DNA of 64,000 nt from Lutibacter profundi (GCF_001543325.1 NZ_CP013355.1:1518001-1582000); one strand, 5' to 3'. Shown: positions 1-8,711, counted from the stretch's first letter. Program-made: numbers and translations. The notes: generated by a model from the letters alone, not told the origin.

Positions 1-81
1 AAACAAATAACAGGTATGAGCATGAGTGCTTACAAAAAGCTATCTAACTGGAATAGAAAGCCTTTAGATAAAATTTTATAG
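1..81 (+). CDS. C-terminal end of an unidentified protein (partial)
   Basis: Frame 1 is open from the first base of the window to a TAG at 79-81 and gives 26 residues ending in RKPLDKIL. The start lies outside the window. The fragment is too short and low in information to assign to a family. It lies on the same strand as the metal-handling genes that follow, about 100 bases upstream of the Met-rich gene. It could be the end of another metal-resistance gene, but that is only inferred from position. Confidence 0.4.
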   Translation, partial: KQITGMSMSAYKKLSNWNRKPLDKIL

Positions 82-150
82 ATATCAACCATAATACTAT
101 ATAAATAAAAGAAGGCTTAAAAGTACCTTTACTAAGTAATAATAAATTAA

Positions 151-171
151 AATAATAATAATAATAATAAT
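151..171 (+). repeat. (AAT)7 microsatellite in a 5' leader
   Basis: Seven uninterrupted AAT triplets lie 16 bases upstream of the ATG of the Met-rich protein gene at 188. A near -7 box (TACCTTTA) lies at 124-131, so the tract would fall in the untranslated leader. Length changes here could alter leader structure or translation, but one sequence cannot show that. Confidence 0.7.
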
Positions 172-187
172 TTAAAACAAAATAATC

Positions 188-631
188 ATGAAAAAAATAG
201 CATTTATTTTAACAATTGTAGGGCTAATAAGTTTAAACGGAAATAGTCAAAATATGGATACTATGAAAAAAACGGATATGCAACAACAAAGCATGTCTAA
301 AGCAATGGAACAAAATCCCGATATGAAGGATAAAATGATGAGCGCAATGATAGAAAACGAAACAATGCGTAACAAAATACATATGATGATGATGAAGGAT
401 GAAGGAATGATGAAAATGATGATGAAAAGTGATGGAATGAAACATATGGAATCTAAAGAAGGAATGATGAAAATGATGAATGCTAATCCAGAGATGAAAA
501 ATAAAATGATGAAAATGATGATGAAAAACCCTGAAATGTTAGCTAAAATGAATGTAATGATGAAGAACCCTGAAATGATGAAAAATATGAAAGAAAAGAA
601 AATGGATCACAATATGAAACATAAACATTAA
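188..631 (+). CDS. Secreted methionine-rich protein, probable Cu(I)/Ag(I) binder
   Basis: This 147-residue protein has an N-terminal signal peptide of about 20 residues ending near GNSQ. The mature part is dominated by methionine: about 41 of 147 residues, in runs such as MMKMMMK and in repeated NPEM/NPDM units. Only Lys, Asn, Glu, Asp and a few His (C-terminal HNMKHKH) fill the rest. No catalytic domain is visible. Methionine clusters in periplasmic proteins commonly bind Cu(I) or Ag(I) by thioether ligands, and the Cu(I) ATPase at 4207 supports that role here. Function is inferred from composition and neighbours, not from a recognised family. The antisense frame is His-rich only because ATG reads as CAT on the other strand. 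Confidence 0.75.
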   Translation: MKKIAFILTIVGLISLNGNSQNMDTMKKTDMQQQSMSKAMEQNPDMKDKMMSAMIENETMRNKIHMMMMKDEGMMKMMMKSDGMKHMESKEGMMKMMNANPEMKNKMMKMMMKNPEMLAKMNVMMKNPEMMKNMKEKKMDHNMKHKH

Positions 632-644
632 AACATTTTAAAGA

Positions 645-734
645 CCTGCTTTTAAGAAAAGAGAGTGTAACCCCATATTAATAAATGATTTTGATTATTT
701 CACTCTTGAAAAACACGCTCTTTTCTTTTGCAGG
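645..734. other. Long imperfect hairpin between the Met-rich and MlpB-like genes
   Basis: The arm at 645-667, starting CCTGC and ending AGAGAGTG, is nearly complementary to the arm at 714-734, which starts CACGCTC and ends GCAGG. About 20 pairs can form with a short bulge. Inside the loop, AGAGTG (662-667) could instead pair with CACTCT (701-706). Both genes read rightward, so it could act as a transcription attenuator or partial terminator between them, or be a degraded palindromic repeat. There is no long U-run directly after the distal arm, which argues against a simple terminator. Confidence 0.45.
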
Positions 735-764
735 CACTAATTATTAATTTTAAGAAAAACATTT

Positions 765-1190
765 ATGAAACGAAAGAAATATTTATTAGGAATCTCTGTC
801 CTTGTTTTAAGTATAATTTTAAGTAGCTGTACAACTACTAATCAAAAAAAACAAGACAGTAAAGCAACAACAACTATTCAAAAAGAAAAAGTTGTTGCTA
901 CAAAAAAAGGAGCGAAACTAAAATCTAGTGAGGTTTGTTATGTAAATAATGCATTTATGAGAGCTGAACAAATTCCTGTTATGGTGGAAGGTAAAATATA
1001 TTACGGATGCTGTGAAGGTTGTGTAGATAAACTAAAAAACAATTTAGAAGGTGTAAGATACAGCACTGACCCGCTAACAGGTGAAAAAGTTGATAAAGCT
1101 ACTGCCTATATTGTTTTAAAACCAAATAGCAATAGTGATGTTCTTTATTTTGCTTCTGAAAAAAATTATAATGAGTTTGTAAAACTCTAA
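765..1190 (+). CDS. MlpB-like cysteine-rich lipoprotein
   Basis: A 141-residue lipoprotein with signal ending LSSC, so Cys22 would be lipidated. The mature domain carries a cysteine cluster: VCYVNN around residue 58, then YGCCEGC around residues 84-90. A C-terminal segment resembles YHS/TRASH-type metal-binding folds (FASEKNYNEF). This is how MlpB-type proteins of Bacteroidota look; they accompany copper-efflux genes. The likely role is metal binding or sensing in the periplasm. The gene follows the Met-rich gene after a hairpin and precedes the NADH dehydrogenase gene by about 65 bases. The family name is recalled from pattern; the metal preference is inferred. Confidence 0.6.
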   Translation: MKRKKYLLGISVLVLSIILSSCTTTNQKKQDSKATTTIQKEKVVATKKGAKLKSSEVCYVNNAFMRAEQIPVMVEGKIYYGCCEGCVDKLKNNLEGVRYSTDPLTGEKVDKATAYIVLKPNSNSDVLYFASEKNYNEFVKL

Positions 1191-1255
1191 TACAAAATTG
1201 TTTGTTGATTTTTGATTTGAATTTTAATTCAGTAAAACTGCTAAAACATAACACA

Positions 1256-2587
1256 ATGAAAAATGATTGTACATCTAATGTTTATGAAGACATAGAATGC
1301 CGTTCATCAGAAACCATTTGTTTACCAAAAACAACCCTAAAAAGGCTGGTAGTTATTGGAGGTGGTTTTGCTGGGTTAGAATTAGTCAAAAAATTAAAAA
1401 ACAAACCTATTCAAGTAGTATTAATTGATAAAAATAATTTTCATCAATTTCAACCTTTATTATATCAAGTTGCAACAAGTGGTTTAGAGCCTGACAGCAT
1501 TGCATTCCCATTAAGAAAACAGCTAGCAGGTTATAAAAATGTTAATTTTAGGCTTACAGAGGTATTACAAATTAAACCAAAAGAAAATACTATCTATACT
1601 ACTAAAGGTAAAATAACCTACGATTATTTAGTATTAGCAACAGGTACAGCTACCAATTTTTTCGGATTAAAATCTGTTCAAAAAAATGGTCTTGGATTAA
1701 AAGACATTCGTGACTCTTTGAATATACGTCATATGATGCTGCAAAACCTTGAGCAAGCAACCATAACCTGTAATGAAAAAGAAAAGAAAGCTCTAACCAA
1801 TTTTGTAATTGTTGGTGGTGGCCCTGCCGGAATAGAAATGGCTGGTGCATTGGCTGAATTTTGTAAATATATTATCCCAAAAGATTACCCTGAATTCTCA
1901 GCATCAATAATGAAAATTTATTTGATTGAAGCCTCTAATAAAATTTTAGGAGTAATGTCTAATAATGCCTCTTCTCAATCACTAAAATACCTAAAAGATT
2001 TAAATGTAAATGTTTTAATAAATGAATCGGTTATTGATTATGATGGTACCCTTGTTAAAACTAAAAGTGGGAAAGAAATACAGGCTAAAAATTTAATTTG
2101 GGCTGCTGGTGTAAAAGGGCAATTTCCTGAAGGGCTTGATCAAAATAATATTGTTAGAGGTAATCGTTTAAAAGTAAATGAAAACCTATTGGTTGAAGGG
2201 TTTGATAATATTTATGCTATAGGTGATGTATCAGCAATGATAACAGAAAAAACACCTAAAGGGCATCCTCAAGTAGCACAACCAGCCATTCAACAAGGAA
2301 AATATTTGGCAGATAGTTTTCTCAGGGCTCTAAAAAATAAGCAACCAAAACCTTTTAAATATAGTGATAAAGGTTCTTTAGCAACAATAGGTAAACGTAG
2401 AGCTGTAGCTGACATAGGAAAACTTAAATTTTCTGGGTATTTAGCTTGGTTATTATGGTCTTTTGTTCATTTAATGTCTATAAGTGGTTTTAAAAACAAA
2501 CTGCTTGTTGGATTAAATTGGACAATAAGTTATTTCTCATACGATAAAAGTAACAGGTTAATTATTAGAAAATTTAAAAAGAATTAA
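1256..2587 (+). CDS. ndh: Type-II NADH:quinone oxidoreductase (NDH-2)
   Basis: A 443-residue flavoprotein that passes electrons from NADH to quinone without pumping ions, at the cytoplasmic face of the membrane. Visible motifs are an FAD-binding GGGFAG at residues 35-40, an NAD-binding GGGPAG around 187-192, and the conserved YAIGD around 320-324. The C-terminal end is hydrophobic and probably anchors the enzyme. The open frame extends upstream to a TTG at 1202, but ATG 1256 fits the usual NDH-2 length better. An N-terminal stretch of about 25 residues with three cysteines (Cys5, Cys15, Cys22) precedes the Rossmann fold. The next gene starts on the base after this stop codon, so the two are surely co-transcribed. 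Confidence 0.85.
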   Translation: MKNDCTSNVYEDIECRSSETICLPKTTLKRLVVIGGGFAGLELVKKLKNKPIQVVLIDKNNFHQFQPLLYQVATSGLEPDSIAFPLRKQLAGYKNVNFRLTEVLQIKPKENTIYTTKGKITYDYLVLATGTATNFFGLKSVQKNGLGLKDIRDSLNIRHMMLQNLEQATITCNEKEKKALTNFVIVGGGPAGIEMAGALAEFCKYIIPKDYPEFSASIMKIYLIEASNKILGVMSNNASSQSLKYLKDLNVNVLINESVIDYDGTLVKTKSGKEIQAKNLIWAAGVKGQFPEGLDQNNIVRGNRLKVNENLLVEGFDNIYAIGDVSAMITEKTPKGHPQVAQPAIQQGKYLADSFLRALKNKQPKPFKYSDKGSLATIGKRRAVADIGKLKFSGYLAWLLWSFVHLMSISGFKNKLLVGLNWTISYFSYDKSNRLIIRKFKKN

Positions 2588-3391
2588 ATGCTAACTTATA
2601 CCTTCTTTTTTAATAAGCTAGTTGACAAAAAAACAGTCATTCTTCATGCCATTATGGGTGTAATTATTTTCTATTTTATATTCCACCCTTTAACAATGGT
2701 TGTGTATTGGTATGAATTTAATTCTGAACCATTAACATTTACATCTTTCTTTAATGTTCTAAATCATAGAATAGAGCATTCTTTTTCTTATAGGATGCTA
2801 GATATGTCATTTATTTTTATGTTAATGGGAGGAATTACAGGTTTAATTTTTGGATTGTATAAATTAAATAACAAAAAATTAAACAAGCATATTCAGTTGT
2901 TAAATAATGATTTATTAAAATTAATTAATCAAGGAGAAAGTCAATTTGTTGAGTTAAAATCATCTGTTAGATATGATTTTAAACAACAAACAACCAATCT
3001 TGATTTAGAAGTTATAATTGCTAAAACCATTGTTGGTTTTATGAATGCTAAAGGTGGAAAATTAATTATTGGCGTAAATGATGATGGAGAAATATTAGGT
3101 TTAGAAAAAGATTTTAAAACTCTAAAACAACAAAATACTGATGGTTTTGAACAAAAAATCTATGAAATAATTTCAAAATATATAGGCAAAGAGTTTTGTT
3201 TTTATTGTACTGTATATTTTCATCAATTAGCTAAAAAAACTATTTGTGTTGTAGCAATAGATAAAGTTGCCGAACCCGTTTATTTATCAAAAGGTAAAGA
3301 TACCATATTTTATATAAGAACTGGAAACTCTACTAAACCTTTAACTATAAAAGAGGCTTTTCATTATATTAAAATGGAAAAGGAAGCATAA
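2588..3391 (+). CDS. Membrane protein with AlbA_2 (Schlafen-like) domain
   Basis: A 267-residue protein. Two N-terminal transmembrane helices (about residues 16-38 and 73-92) are followed by a cytoplasmic AlbA_2 domain from about residue 110. Domain signatures include SQFVELKSS, the GFMNAKGGKLIIGV core and the GLEKDF turn. AlbA_2 domains bind nucleic acid or act as regulators and were once called divergent AAA_4. The ATG touches the stop of the NDH-2 gene, so translation may be coupled. A membrane-anchored AlbA_2 protein beside a respiratory dehydrogenase is also seen in my recollection of other Bacteroidota, but its role is unknown. Domain call is firm; function is not. Confidence 0.7.
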   Translation: MLTYTFFFNKLVDKKTVILHAIMGVIIFYFIFHPLTMVVYWYEFNSEPLTFTSFFNVLNHRIEHSFSYRMLDMSFIFMLMGGITGLIFGLYKLNNKKLNKHIQLLNNDLLKLINQGESQFVELKSSVRYDFKQQTTNLDLEVIIAKTIVGFMNAKGGKLIIGVNDDGEILGLEKDFKTLKQQNTDGFEQKIYEIISKYIGKEFCFYCTVYFHQLAKKTICVVAIDKVAEPVYLSKGKDTIFYIRTGNSTKPLTIKEAFHYIKMEKEA

Positions 3392-3419
3392 ATTTATTAA
3401 ATTTTGAACGAACATACTT

Positions 3420-4106
3420 ATGGCTTTAAAAAATAAAATAATTAGTACTCTGTTACTTTTTGTACTGTTGTTCAAATTTGAACTGTACTCACAGAGCCTT
3501 AAAGGAATGTTAATGTACCAAATAGAGAATAAACAGTTTAAAAAAACAAATTTTGATAAAAACCATAAAATAGTAGATTATCAATATATTAAAGTTGGAA
3601 ATATTGTTAAAAACAATAATGGATTCTCTTTAGAAATAAACATGAAAAAATTTGATAAAAAAGGCAATTTAAAAAAGGAAGAAACCTCTAAATATAGTTG
3701 CAACACAAAAGAAGGAGGCGTTTTTATGGGTATCATCCCTTTTATAAACAAACCTTCTAAAAAAATTAATATTAATGTATTGAGTAAAAATTCTTTATAT
3801 CCCAGTAATTTTCAAGAAATAAATGTACTTGATGATTATAAAATTATAGCTACCTATAAAACAGGGTTTTTAGGTGTTACATCCATTACTGATATGAACT
3901 ATATAAATCGAAATATTAAAAAAACTGATGACAACACATATACTATTTTAGGTGAAATTGATATAAAAATAGAGGTAGCTGGTGTTAACATTTCAAATAT
4001 TAGCTACAAATCAGAAGAAAAAATAGATACATTAAAAGGTATTGTATTTCAAAAATTTGTTGAAAATTCTGGTTCCTATTTTACAATACAACTTATAAAT
4101 GAGTAA
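3420..4106 (+). CDS. Secreted protein of unknown function
   Basis: A 228-residue protein with a clear signal peptide (hydrophobic core, cleavage near LYSQS at about residue 25). The mature part is rich in Lys, Asn, Ile and beta-prone residues, with no cysteine cluster or catalytic motif I recognise. The overall pattern resembles DUF3108-like envelope proteins of Bacteroidota, but I cannot confirm that. It starts 28 bases after the AlbA_2 gene and ends 100 bases before the copper ATPase gene, which has its own promoter. It is therefore likely the last gene of the ndh transcript. Confidence 0.6.
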   Translation: MALKNKIISTLLLFVLLFKFELYSQSLKGMLMYQIENKQFKKTNFDKNHKIVDYQYIKVGNIVKNNNGFSLEINMKKFDKKGNLKKEETSKYSCNTKEGGVFMGIIPFINKPSKKININVLSKNSLYPSNFQEINVLDDYKIIATYKTGFLGVTSITDMNYINRNIKKTDDNTYTILGEIDIKIEVAGVNISNISYKSEEKIDTLKGIVFQKFVENSGSYFTIQLINE

Positions 4107-4149
4107 TTATCAAAAAATTATAGTTAATAACCAATAAACCGTAACTTAA

Positions 4150-4173
4150 TTTTATACGTATTTTATACGTTTG
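4150..4173 (+). promoter_or_regulatory. copA promoter with 11-bp-phased direct repeat (putative operator)
   Basis: The decamer TTTTATACGT occurs at 4150-4159 and again at 4161-4170, one helical turn apart. The second copy runs into a perfect Bacteroidota -7 box, TACGTTTG, at 4166-4173, 34 bases before the copA ATG. A regulator bound to such a repeat would cover the promoter. The promoter call is well supported; the operator role is inferred. Confidence 0.55.
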
Positions 4174-4206
4174 GTAGCAATTAAAATAATCAAATAAATT
4201 TTTATT

Positions 4207-6960
4207 ATGAAACATACATATAAGGTAACCGGAATGACTTGCGTTGGTTGTGAAACAGATGTAAAAAGTGCTTTAAGTAATTTGAAAGAAATAACAGCCG
4301 TACATGTTAATCTAAATAAAGAAGAAGTCACGGTAGAAATGACTACACATGTTTCTATAGAAAAACTCCAGCAAACCCTTTTGTTGGCAGGATTACACTA
4401 TACCATTAGTTTACCGAATACAACTTCTCAAAAAGAAGAAAAAGAGAGCAATATAATCAACAAAAAAGGCATATACGCTTGCCCTATGCACTGTGAAGGA
4501 GATAAAACTTATGATGAGTCGGGGAAATGTCCTGTTTGTGGTATGTTTTTAAAAGAAGTTTCAACTAAATATACTTGTCCTATGCACCCAGAAGTGCTAA
4601 GTGATAAACCTGGAACTTGCCCTAAATGCAAAATGAATTTAGTTCCTAAAAATGTGAAAGACAATAAACCAAACGCTCAACACCATAATCATAAATCAAC
4701 CTCTCACACACATAATCATAATCATGAAAAATCAGATTCTGGTGTTTATTATTGCCCTATGCGCTGTGAAGATGATAAAACTTACAGCGAACCTGGTAGT
4801 TGCCCAAAATGCGGTATGGATTTAATTGAGCAACCTAAACTGGTTGTAGATTCAAAATACACGTGTCCAATGCATCCTGAAATTATTAAAGATGCTCCTG
4901 GTAATTGCCCTATTTGCGGAATGGATTTAATCCCTATGGAACCAGATGAAAGTGAAGAATTAAAAACCTACAATAAATTGGCTAAAAAAATGAAATTAGC
5001 CACCGTACTTTCTGTTCCTGTTTTGCTCATTTCTTTGGCAATGTACTTGCCAAAAAATCCTTTACTATTAATAATGCCTCAATATTATTGGGATTGGGTA
5101 CAATTTCTATTAACAATTCCTGTAGTATTTGTGGCTTGTTGGATGTTTTTTGAACGCGCTTGGAAATCTATTATCACTTGGAATTTAAATATGTTTACCC
5201 TAGTAGGAATTGGAACTGGTGCCGCTTTTTTATTCAGTATTGTTGGATTATTTTTCCCTGATGTTTTCCCTCAAGAATTTAAAGGAGAAACAGGTGATGT
5301 TAGTTTATACTTTGAGGCTACAGCAGTTATTTTAACATTGGTATTACTAGGCCAGCTGTTAGAAGCTAGAGCACACAGCCAAACCAGTGGTGCAATTAAA
5401 GAATTACTAAAATTAGCGCCTTCTGAAGCCACACTAGTTATTGATGGTGAAGATAAGGTGGTTTCTATTCACAATATTAAAGCAGGTGATTTACTACGAG
5501 TAAAACCAGGAGAAAAGATTCCTGTTGACGGAGTTATTGTTGAAGGAAAAAGTAGTATTGATGAATCTATGATTACCGGTGAACCTATTCCTGTTGATAA
5601 AACAATTGATGACAAAGTAAGCTCTGGAACTATAAATGGTACGCAGTCTTTTATTATGAAAGCTGAACGTGTTGGTTCAGAAACACTGTTATCTCAAATT
5701 ATTCAAATGGTTAGTGATGCAAGTAGATCAAGAGCTCCTATCCAAAAATTAGCAGATACTATTTCAAAATATTTTGTTCCAATTGTTGTTGTTATTTCTA
5801 TCATAACCTTCATTGTTTGGTTTAATTTTGGACCAAATCCAGCAATGGTTTATGCCTTTGTAAATGCTGTAGCGGTATTGATTATCGCTTGCCCTTGTGC
5901 ATTAGGCTTGGCAACACCAATGTCTGTAATGGTTGGTGTTGGTAAAGGTGCTCAAAATGGTATTTTAATTAAAAATGCCGAAGCCTTAGAGGCAATGAAT
6001 AAAGTTAATGTGCTAATAACAGATAAAACAGGAACACTAACTGAAGGAAAACCATCAGTAGAAAGTGTTTATGCCCTTAATGGAGATTCAAAAGACGTAT
6101 TACAACAAATTGCCTCTTTAAATCAGTATAGTGAACATCCTTTAGCACAAGCTGTTGTGCTCTATGCGAAAGAAAATAACACAAAACTTATTAAAGTGAA
6201 CGATTTTGAAGCTGTTGCAGGAATGGGTGTTATAGGTACTGTTTCTAAAAACAAAGTAGCTCTTGGAAACAAAAAACTAATGCTTCAAACAAATACAGAA
6301 ATACCAAAAGAATTAGAAACCAAAATTATTACCGAACAAAAATTAGGTAAAACCGTATCTTTTATTGCTGTAAATAAAAAAGCTATTGGTTACGTAAGTA
6401 TTTCTGACGCCATAAAAGAAACCAGTAAAAAAGCAATAAAAGCTCTAATGGATAAAGGCGTTGAAGTAATTATGTTAACAGGTGATAATGAAAATACTGC
6501 AAAAGCTGTCGCCAACGAATTACATTTAAGTAATTTTAAAGCAGGCTGTTTACCTGAAGATAAATTAAATATCATAAAAGAATTACAAGCTAAAGGAAAA
6601 ATTGTTGCAATGGCAGGAGATGGAATTAACGATGCACCTGCTTTGGCACAAGCAAATGTGGGTATTGCCATGGGAACTGGTACTGATGTTGCTATTGAAA
6701 GTTCAGAAATAACGTTGGTAAAAGGTGATTTACAAGGTATAGTAAAAGCAAAAAATTTAAGCCATCAAGTAATGAAAAATATTAAACAAAATTTATTTTT
6801 CTCATTTGCTTATAATATATTAGGGGTTCCAATTGCTGCAGGCGTATTATTTCCTGTGTTTGGAATTTTATTATCACCTATAATTGCTGCCTTGGCTATG
6901 AGTTTTAGCTCTGTTTCGGTAATAGCAAATTCACTTAGGTTAAGAAGTGCAAAAATTTAA
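4207..6960 (+). CDS. copA: Cu(I)-exporting P1B-type ATPase with duplicated N-terminal metal modules
   Basis: A 917-residue ATPase that exports Cu(I) (possibly Ag(I)) from the cytoplasm. An HMA domain (GMTCVGC, residues 9-15) comes first. Four heavy-metal-binding zinc-ribbon-like modules follow at about 90-117, 122-147, 182-209 and 218-243, each with CPM and CPxC motifs. A His-rich linker lies at about 157-175. The core has the TGE phosphatase loop, the CPC transmembrane motif at 562-564, phosphorylation motif DKTGTLT at 606-612, SEHP and GDGIND at 804-809. The final helices carry YN and MSxSS-type residues of Cu(I) pumps. It has its own promoter and heads a run with DUF3347 and haem-binding genes. 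The A-B-linker-A-B arrangement of modules is unusual. Confidence 0.95.
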   Translation: MKHTYKVTGMTCVGCETDVKSALSNLKEITAVHVNLNKEEVTVEMTTHVSIEKLQQTLLLAGLHYTISLPNTTSQKEEKESNIINKKGIYACPMHCEGDKTYDESGKCPVCGMFLKEVSTKYTCPMHPEVLSDKPGTCPKCKMNLVPKNVKDNKPNAQHHNHKSTSHTHNHNHEKSDSGVYYCPMRCEDDKTYSEPGSCPKCGMDLIEQPKLVVDSKYTCPMHPEIIKDAPGNCPICGMDLIPMEPDESEELKTYNKLAKKMKLATVLSVPVLLISLAMYLPKNPLLLIMPQYYWDWVQFLLTIPVVFVACWMFFERAWKSIITWNLNMFTLVGIGTGAAFLFSIVGLFFPDVFPQEFKGETGDVSLYFEATAVILTLVLLGQLLEARAHSQTSGAIKELLKLAPSEATLVIDGEDKVVSIHNIKAGDLLRVKPGEKIPVDGVIVEGKSSIDESMITGEPIPVDKTIDDKVSSGTINGTQSFIMKAERVGSETLLSQIIQMVSDASRSRAPIQKLADTISKYFVPIVVVISIITFIVWFNFGPNPAMVYAFVNAVAVLIIACPCALGLATPMSVMVGVGKGAQNGILIKNAEALEAMNKVNVLITDKTGTLTEGKPSVESVYALNGDSKDVLQQIASLNQYSEHPLAQAVVLYAKENNTKLIKVNDFEAVAGMGVIGTVSKNKVALGNKKLMLQTNTEIPKELETKIITEQKLGKTVSFIAVNKKAIGYVSISDAIKETSKKAIKALMDKGVEVIMLTGDNENTAKAVANELHLSNFKAGCLPEDKLNIIKELQAKGKIVAMAGDGINDAPALAQANVGIAMGTGTDVAIESSEITLVKGDLQGIVKAKNLSHQVMKNIKQNLFFSFAYNILGVPIAAGVLFPVFGILLSPIIAALAMSFSSVSVIANSLRLRSAKI

Positions 6961-6993
6961 ATAATCAATAATAACTATTAAAAATCAAAACAA

Positions 6994-7635
6994 ATGAAAA
7001 AATCAATTTATGTATTAGCGTTAATTACAATACTTTTTAGTGCTTGTAAAAACGACAAAAAACAAGCAGAATCTAACAGTATGCAATCGTCAGAAATGAA
7101 CATGAAAGAGGCTGACGGTCATGACCATGACGACCATGACCATGATGCAACAATGGGCGAAAATTCTTCAAAGGAAGAACGAAATATTGATGCAACTACT
7201 CAAAAAAATAGCGCTACATCAGCTATTATTGACAGCTATTTACAAATTAAAAATGCATTGGTAGAAGACAGTAAAGAAGGTGCTGCCAAAGGTGGAGCAA
7301 TGATGCTTACTGCTTTTACAGATTTTGATATGTCGCAACTAAACGACTCTCAACATAAAGAGTATATGGAAATTTTAGAAGATGCAAAAGAACAAGCTGA
7401 ACATATTGTTAAAAGCCCTATTGATCATCAAAGAGAACATTTTGAAAATTTAAGTATAGATGTTAATGATTTAATTGCATTGTTGGGAACAGACAAAACA
7501 TTATACCAAAGTAAATGCCCAATGGCTGGAGAAGGGAAAGGCGCTATTTGGCTTAGTGAATATAAAGAAATTAAAAATCCGTTTTTTGGTAGTAAAATGA
7601 TTTCATGCGGAAGTGTGCAAAAGCAAATTAACTAA
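6994..7635 (+). CDS. DUF3347-domain lipoprotein with His-rich linker
   Basis: A 213-residue lipoprotein (signal ending FSAC, Cys18). A flexible linker rich in Met, Asp and His (HDHDDHDHD) follows, then a DUF3347 domain from about residue 75 to the end. Conserved features seen are a helical segment (DSYLQIKNAL), CPMAGEGKGA and the closing NPFFGSKMISCG. DUF3347 occurs in periplasmic proteins tied to copper efflux, sometimes fused to CusB-type adaptors. The CPM and SCG motifs plus the His/Met linker suggest metal binding. It lies 33 bases after copA and directly abuts the next gene, so it is probably in the copA operon. Confidence 0.85.
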   Translation: MKKSIYVLALITILFSACKNDKKQAESNSMQSSEMNMKEADGHDHDDHDHDATMGENSSKEERNIDATTQKNSATSAIIDSYLQIKNALVEDSKEGAAKGGAMMLTAFTDFDMSQLNDSQHKEYMEILEDAKEQAEHIVKSPIDHQREHFENLSIDVNDLIALLGTDKTLYQSKCPMAGEGKGAIWLSEYKEIKNPFFGSKMISCGSVQKQIN

Positions 7636-8088
7636 ATGAAAAAACTAAAAAAATTATTTATTTTCTTATTAATTGTGTTTGTGGGTATACAATTTATACC
7701 CACAAAACGCAATCAGAGCACTGAAGTTTTAGAAACAGATTTTTCTAAAACTTTTGCTGTTCCAACCAACATCCAAAATATGTTTGAAAAATCATGTTAT
7801 GATTGCCATAGTAATAATACAAATTACCCTTGGTACAATAAAATTCAACCCATAAGTTGGCTATTAGAAAACCATATAAAAGAAGGTAAAAAAGAATTTA
7901 ATTTTAGTGAATTTGGTGCTTACTCTAAGCGAAAACAAAAAAATAAATTAAAATCTCTTGCCAGTCAAATTAGAGATAATGAGATGCCTATGCAATCTTA
8001 TACTTTAATTCACCGTGATGCCAAACTATCTGACAATGATAAAGAGCAAATTATAGTTTGGATAAACAAATTAAGGGACAGTTTGTGA
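7636..8088 (+). CDS. Haem-binding-domain (Haem_bd) protein, membrane-anchored
   Basis: A 150-residue protein with an N-terminal hydrophobic helix (residues 7-21) and one c-type haem site, CYDCH at 54-58. The surrounding SNNTNYPWYNKIQPISW is typical of the Haem_bd domain. Several Met residues near the C-terminus (NEMPMQSY) could supply the other axial ligand. It is likely a periplasmic, membrane-tethered monohaem cytochrome. The ATG immediately follows the DUF3347 stop codon, showing tight coupling to the copper genes. The coding sequence contains a perfect 12-bp inverted repeat at 7678-7706. Confidence 0.85.
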   Translation: MKKLKKLFIFLLIVFVGIQFIPTKRNQSTEVLETDFSKTFAVPTNIQNMFEKSCYDCHSNNTNYPWYNKIQPISWLLENHIKEGKKEFNFSEFGAYSKRKQKNKLKSLASQIRDNEMPMQSYTLIHRDAKLSDNDKEQIIVWINKLRDSL

Positions 8089-8126
8089 TAAATTTAGAAT
8101 TAAAAAAATATAAAAACTAATTAAAA

Positions 8127-8648
8127 ATGAATACTTTAAAAACAATTATAACATTAATTATAGTTGCAATACTTTTTACGAATTGCACAAATAATAAAAC
8201 TACTGACAGCAAGAGAGTTCAAACAGTTGATATTCCTGCTGAAAAACAAGCTGTATTTACAGTATTAAAAAATTATAAAGATGCCATACAAAATTTAAAT
8301 GTAGAAGGAACTTTAGATCTTTTCTCAAAAGATTCAGAGGTTTATGAATCCGGAGGTTCAGAAGGTAGTTATTCTAATTATTTAGGACATCATTTAGGCC
8401 CAGAACTAGATTATTTCAATAGCTTTATTTTTTCTGACTATAAAGTTAATGCTATTATAGACTTACCCTATGCATTTACAACTGAAACATACATTTACAC
8501 AATAGATTTAAAGGCAAATGAAAAAAAAGGGAGAGAATCCCGCATAATAAATAAAAAAGGCGTTGCAACCTCTATTTTAAAGAAAACAAATGGCGTTTGG
8601 AAAATTATTAAAACCCATTCTTCGTCAAGAGCCAATAAGAACCATTAA
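8127..8648 (+). CDS. SnoaL-like (nuclear-transport-factor-2 fold) lipoprotein
   Basis: A 173-residue lipoprotein (signal ending FTNC, Cys20). From about residue 40 the pattern KQAVFTVLKNYKDAIQNLN, then LFSKDSEVYESG, and finally VWKIIKTHSSSR is that of SnoaL/DUF4440-type proteins, which form a small cone-shaped fold used for ligand binding or simple catalysis. The HH pair in YLGHHLGP could bind metal or substrate. It lies 38 bases after the haem-binding gene on the same strand. Fold is reasonably supported; substrate unknown. Confidence 0.7.
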   Translation: MNTLKTIITLIIVAILFTNCTNNKTTDSKRVQTVDIPAEKQAVFTVLKNYKDAIQNLNVEGTLDLFSKDSEVYESGGSEGSYSNYLGHHLGPELDYFNSFIFSDYKVNAIIDLPYAFTTETYIYTIDLKANEKKGRESRIINKKGVATSILKKTNGVWKIIKTHSSSRANKNH

Positions 8649-8711
8649 ATACAGTGATATTTGTCATAAATTTAAAATAAAAATGATTTAATTTTACAGC
8701 ATTACAAATAA

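Noticed and set aside
233-445. Antisense His-rich 70-residue frame within the Met-rich gene
   Set aside because: It is the mirror of the ATG-rich coding strand: ATG reads as CAT (His) on the other strand. No start context or family supports it.
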